Below are positions 13,494 to 15,814 of a DNA stretch of 15,814 bases, in pieces. Numbering within the stretch: the first letter of the stretch is position 1; every line of letters starts with the position of its first letter. The DNA lies in contig JBNKUL010000039.1 of the NCBI GenBank assembly GCA_050298555.1, forward strand, positions 1 through 15,814, written 5' to 3'. The stretch is from JAPHSX01 sp050298555. GTDB lineage: Bacteria; Pseudomonadota; Gammaproteobacteria; Thiohalomonadales; Thiohalomonadaceae. A model generated the notes under the pieces. The model was given only the letters and a program-made list of their open reading frames with translations, ran no database searches and was not told the DNA's origin. Both the position numbers and the translations under genes were made by a program.

Positions 13494-13913
13494 TTACTCC
13501 TCGGCGATCTCAAAGTCGTGAGTAATCGCCACCCCGGCATTACCCAGCATGATGGAGGCGGAGCAGTATTTCTCGGCCGACAGCTCTACCGCCTTAGCCA
13601 CCTTCTTCTCGCTCAGGCCACGCCCCTTGACCACGAAGTGGACATGGATCCTGGTGAAGACCTTGGGCTCGCTCTCGGCCCGCTCGGCCTCGATCTCGGC
13701 GACGCAGTCGGTCACCTCCTGGCGCTGCTTTTTCAGGATATGCACCACATCGAAATTGGTGCAGCCGCCCATGCCGAGCAGCATCATCTCCATCGGCCGT
13801 ACGCCCAGGTTACGCCCCCCCATCTCGGGCGGACCGTCCATCACCACGGCGTGGCCGCTGCCCGCCTCAGCCAGAAAGGTAGCCTCTTCCACCCACTTGA
13901 TTCTTGCCTTCAT
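13494..13913 (-). CDS. OsmC family protein, YhfA type
   Basis: A 139-residue protein closely related in pattern to E. coli YhfA: MKARIKWVEEATFLAEAGSG, RPMEMMLLGMGGC, DVVHILKKQRQEVTDC, and VELSAEKYCSASIML. OsmC-fold proteins reduce organic hydroperoxides with a thiol pair, here C51 and C117; YhfA's own substrate is not well established, so peroxidase activity is a family-based inference. It is divergent from crp, which is the arrangement in E. coli, and this conserved neighbourhood supports both calls. The ATG at 13913 has AGAGGT a few bases upstream. A bidirectional terminator follows the stop. Confidence 0.92.
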   Translation of the reverse strand: MKARIKWVEEATFLAEAGSGHAVVMDGPPEMGGRNLGVRPMEMMLLGMGGCTNFDVVHILKKQRQEVTDCVAEIEAERAESEPKVFTRIHVHFVVKGRGLSEKKVAKAVELSAEKYCSASIMLGNAGVAITHDFEIAEE

Positions 13914-13945
13914 GCCTACCTCTTATGCAACACTATTTAATTCAT

Positions 13946-13989
13946 CCCGCCGCCGCGGCTTGCCTCGGCGGGGGGGGCTTGGTATACCA
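13946..13989. promoter_or_regulatory. crp/osmC intergenic elements: GC-rich hairpin, G run and TGGTATACCA palindrome
   Basis: CCCGCCG (13946-13952) and CGGCGGG (13966-13972) form a 7-bp hairpin leading into a run of eight G. Next is the perfect palindrome TGGTATACCA (13980-13989), which also looks like an extended -10 for crp (TGG then TATACC) 33 bases before its ATG. I see no CRP consensus site (TGTGA-N6-TCACA) in the intergenic space, so the autoregulation known in E. coli is not supported here. Confidence 0.35.
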
Positions 13990-14021
13990 TAGCCATCAAT
14001 AACCACAAAACGGAAACTGAT

Positions 14022-14657
14022 ATGGCATCGATCGTGCCCCCACAACCCAACCCTGTAATCGAGCGCTTTCTGGAGCACTGCCACCGCCGCCGCTACCCGG
14101 CCAAGAGCACCATCATCTGCGCCGGCGACAAGCCCGATGTGCTCTACTACATCATCAAGGGCTCGGTAACCGTTTTAATCGAGGATGACGACGGCCACGA
14201 GATTGTACTGGCCTACCTCAACGAAGGCGACTTCTTCGGCGAGATGGGACTGTTCGACGAGGAACAGGGACGTAGCGCATGGGTACGCGCCCGCGTCGAG
14301 TGCGAGGTGGCCGAGATCAGCTACAGCCGTTTCCACCAGCTGGCAGAGACCGGCTCCAACCTGCTGTTCCAGCTCTCCAGCCAGATGGCCACGCGCCTGC
14401 GCAAGACCAGCCGCAAGGTGAGCGACCTCGCCTTCGTCGACGTCACCGGACGTATCGCCCGCACCCTGCTGGACCTGGCCAACAGCCCCGACGCCATCAC
14501 CCACCCCGACGGCATGCAGATCAAGATCACCCGCCAGGAGCTGGGGCGCATCGTCGGCTGCTCACGGGAGATGGCCGGGCGCGTGCTCAAGAACCTTGAA
14601 GAGCAGGACCTGATCTCCGCCCACGGCAAGACCATCGTCGTTTTCGGTACCCGCTAA
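14022..14657 (+). CDS. crp: cAMP receptor protein (CRP/Vfr-type global regulator)
   Basis: A 211-residue transcription factor equal in length to E. coli CRP (210). The cyclic-nucleotide domain (about 15-130) has GDFFGEMGLF and GRSAWVRA, giving E74, R84 and S85 at the positions that bind cAMP in CRP (E72, R82, S83), and TS in LRKTSRK for T127/S128. The dimer helix follows, then a winged helix with DVTGRIARTLLDLA and the recognition helix GCSREMAGRVLKNLEEQ; R and E of CSRE and the later R match the three base-contacting residues. The end SAHGKTIVVFGTR is nearly identical to E. coli. It should bind the CRP-type site. Upstream is the divergent OsmC gene; downstream it converges with the UDG-like gene with three bases between stop codons and no terminator. 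The GGAAA eight bases before the ATG is a modest ribosome binding site. Confidence 0.96.
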   Translation: MASIVPPQPNPVIERFLEHCHRRRYPAKSTIICAGDKPDVLYYIIKGSVTVLIEDDDGHEIVLAYLNEGDFFGEMGLFDEEQGRSAWVRARVECEVAEISYSRFHQLAETGSNLLFQLSSQMATRLRKTSRKVSDLAFVDVTGRIARTLLDLANSPDAITHPDGMQIKITRQELGRIVGCSREMAGRVLKNLEEQDLISAHGKTIVVFGTR

Positions 14658-14660
14658 GCA

Positions 14661-15353
14661 TTACACCTTTAACTGCTTCAACCGCGCCGCCAGCAACTCG
14701 GGAAAGCGTTTATACCAGGTGGCGTTGAGGGGTGAAGGATGCGGCAGCGGGTGCAGACGCAACTCCCGCTCACTGCCATCCAACGCACTGACCATCACCG
14801 TCACCGACTTCTCAAAGCGGTCCTCCCGCGCCCAGAACGCCTCCAACCGCTGCTTCACCTCGCGCGGCTGGTTGATGGCAAACCAGAGAAAGGCCTCACG
14901 CCCCAGGGTGATCACATCGCCGCCCTTCCAGTTCTTGATCAGCAGGTCGGCGATCAGTGGCTGGAAGCGCTTCTTCACCTTCATCGACCACGCCTTGTTG
15001 CCCAGCGGCTTGTAGGGCACGGTGTTGGCCCAGAAGAATTTCTTGCCTACCTCCACCGAGGCCTCGAAGTCCGGCATCTCCTCCTTATACAGGTAGCGGT
15101 AGATGGTGGTACGCACCTTTTGCCCGCCGGCGCCGATGAAGGGCATCTGGTGCTGCACCTCATCGCGCCCCGGGTCGCGACCGAAGAAGGCGACCGCCAC
15201 ATCCGGGTCGCCCTGCCCAATCACCGGCTCCAGCGGATCACGCTCAAAGGCCTCATAGACGGCGCTATCCACCCCCTCCAGTCCCTCCGCCTCTTTGCGA
15301 AAGGCGGCACGGCGCTCACTGTTTCCCACGACTAACTCCAGGATATCTACCAT
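14661..15353 (-). CDS. Uracil-DNA glycosylase superfamily protein
   Basis: A 230-residue protein with the two active-site motifs of the UDG fold: FFGRDPGRDE then MPFIGAGGQKVR (about 56-81) resembles motif 1 of family 4/5 enzymes (G-x-x-P-G-x-x-E with PF.G.GG), and LPHPSPLN (203-210) is motif 2. NTVPYKPLGNKAW (110-122) is the intervening core strand. The four cysteines that bind the 4Fe-4S cluster in family 4 enzymes are absent; the protein has no cysteine that I can find. It is probably a base-excision repair enzyme or a relative with a different substrate; uracil removal is not certain. I use the ATG at 15353; a TTG directly before it at 15356 is possible. It lies 42 bases downstream of the GNAT gene on the same strand. 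Confidence 0.82.
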   Translation of the reverse strand: MVDILELVVGNSERRAAFRKEAEGLEGVDSAVYEAFERDPLEPVIGQGDPDVAVAFFGRDPGRDEVQHQMPFIGAGGQKVRTTIYRYLYKEEMPDFEASVEVGKKFFWANTVPYKPLGNKAWSMKVKKRFQPLIADLLIKNWKGGDVITLGREAFLWFAINQPREVKQRLEAFWAREDRFEKSVTVMVSALDGSERELRLHPLPHPSPLNATWYKRFPELLAARLKQLKV

Positions 15354-15395
15354 CAAAGGCCAGCGACTATAACCGCTCCGGCCCGGTTTGCGTAG

Positions 15396-15814
15396 TCACG
15401 ACGCCTCGCGGTAACGCACATAGCGCCAGACATCGTGCTTCTCACTGCCTAGGTTGGGGCAGGGAAAATAATGAGGAACAAGACTCTCACACTGATAGCC
15501 GCACTTCTCCAGCACCCTGGCCGAGGCGGGATTTTCCGTCACGCAAAGTGCCCAGATGGCGCTCACCGGACTGTGCGCGAACAGCGCCTCGCCAAGCAGG
15601 CACAACGCCTCGGTGGCATACCCCTGCCCCCAGGCCTGCGGCGCCAATACATAACCGACACCCACATTGCGTCCCTTCAGCTTCGCCTCGATCATCCCCA
15701 CCACCTCGCCATCGACCACGATCACCCAGGCAAGGCGCTCCTCTCCTTGCCACGCCTCGATGCAGCCTTGCAGGAAGCGACTTGTCTCCTCGATATCTAC
15801 ATGTGTGGACCAGG
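15396..15814 (-). CDS. GNAT family N-acetyltransferase (RimJ/RimL type), C-terminal part
   Basis: The reading frame is open from the stop at 15396 to the right edge without interruption, so the N terminus lies outside the window. The visible 139 residues include the acetyl-CoA-binding motif VGYVLAPQAWGQGYATEAL (the Q-x-x-G-x-A pyrophosphate loop) and ENPASARVLEKCGY, both typical of RimJ/RimL-like acetyltransferases that act on protein N termini or small molecules. An internal GTG at 15725 would truncate the first strands of the fold and is not a credible start. Substrate cannot be inferred. The next gene, the UDG-like one, follows after 42 bases and may be in the same transcript. Confidence 0.88.
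   Translation of the reverse strand, partial: WSTHVDIEETSRFLQGCIEAWQGEERLAWVIVVDGEVVGMIEAKLKGRNVGVGYVLAPQAWGQGYATEALCLLGEALFAHSPVSAIWALCVTENPASARVLEKCGYQCESLVPHYFPCPNLGSEKHDVWRYVRYREAS

Noticed and set aside
1..15814. CRISPR array, tRNA, IS element or prophage
   Set aside because: No regularly spaced repeats, cloverleaf pattern, transposase or integrase motif was seen; the only tandem repeat is within pomB.

Overview
The window reads as a high-GC, non-enteric gammaproteobacterial chromosome. The closest family resemblances I can recall are to gammaproteobacterial proteins: CRP, RpiA, Coq7, L13/S9, and a PomA/PomB pair very close in motif and residue numbering to the Vibrio sodium-driven stator. 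Nothing indicates a plasmid, phage or transposon: I see no transposase, integrase, tRNA, rRNA or CRISPR array. Genus cannot be fixed from this segment. The sodium-type stator hints at a marine or saline habit (inference).

Layout. 1-129 (-): start of ilvA, divergent from rpiA (292-957, +), which is followed by an atypical PilZ protein (988-1554, +). Converging on it is a minus-strand operon pomA-pomB-pilZ (4118 to 1565), so two paralogous PilZ proteins meet tail to tail. 4306-4512 (-) is a small conserved-looking protein. 4608-8477 (-) is a very large FAD oxidase/iron-sulfur fusion. 8679-9542 (-) is a porin with its own promoter and terminator. 9912-10757 (-) is rplM-rpsI. 10932-11036 (-) is a candidate free-standing small RNA with a consensus promoter, three hairpins and a rho-independent terminator. 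11134-11451 (-) is a thioredoxin-like [2Fe-2S] ferredoxin, divergent from a GlcF-like iron-sulfur protein (11528-12748, +) and coq7 (12789-13427, +). 13494-13913 (-) is an OsmC/YhfA protein, divergent from crp (14022-14657, +), the same arrangement as in E. coli. 14661-15353 (-) is a uracil-DNA-glycosylase-like protein, and 15396 to the window end (-) is a partial GNAT acetyltransferase.

How the genes work together. The stator operon carries a PilZ protein with intact c-di-GMP motifs directly after pomB, with the pomB stop codon inside its ribosome binding site, so c-di-GMP control of the motor is a reasonable inference. The oxidase fusion, GlcF-like protein, ferredoxin and Coq7 are all redox or quinone-pool functions. 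The two intergenic stretches over 300 bases are 9543-9911 (porin promoter, palindrome, TTGCA-rich AT stretch, shared terminator) and 10758-11133 (rplM promoter plus the small RNA gene). The most unusual items are the anti-Shine-Dalgarno small RNA candidate, the intact/degenerate PilZ pair around pomAB, and the tandem-repeat C-terminal extension of PomB.
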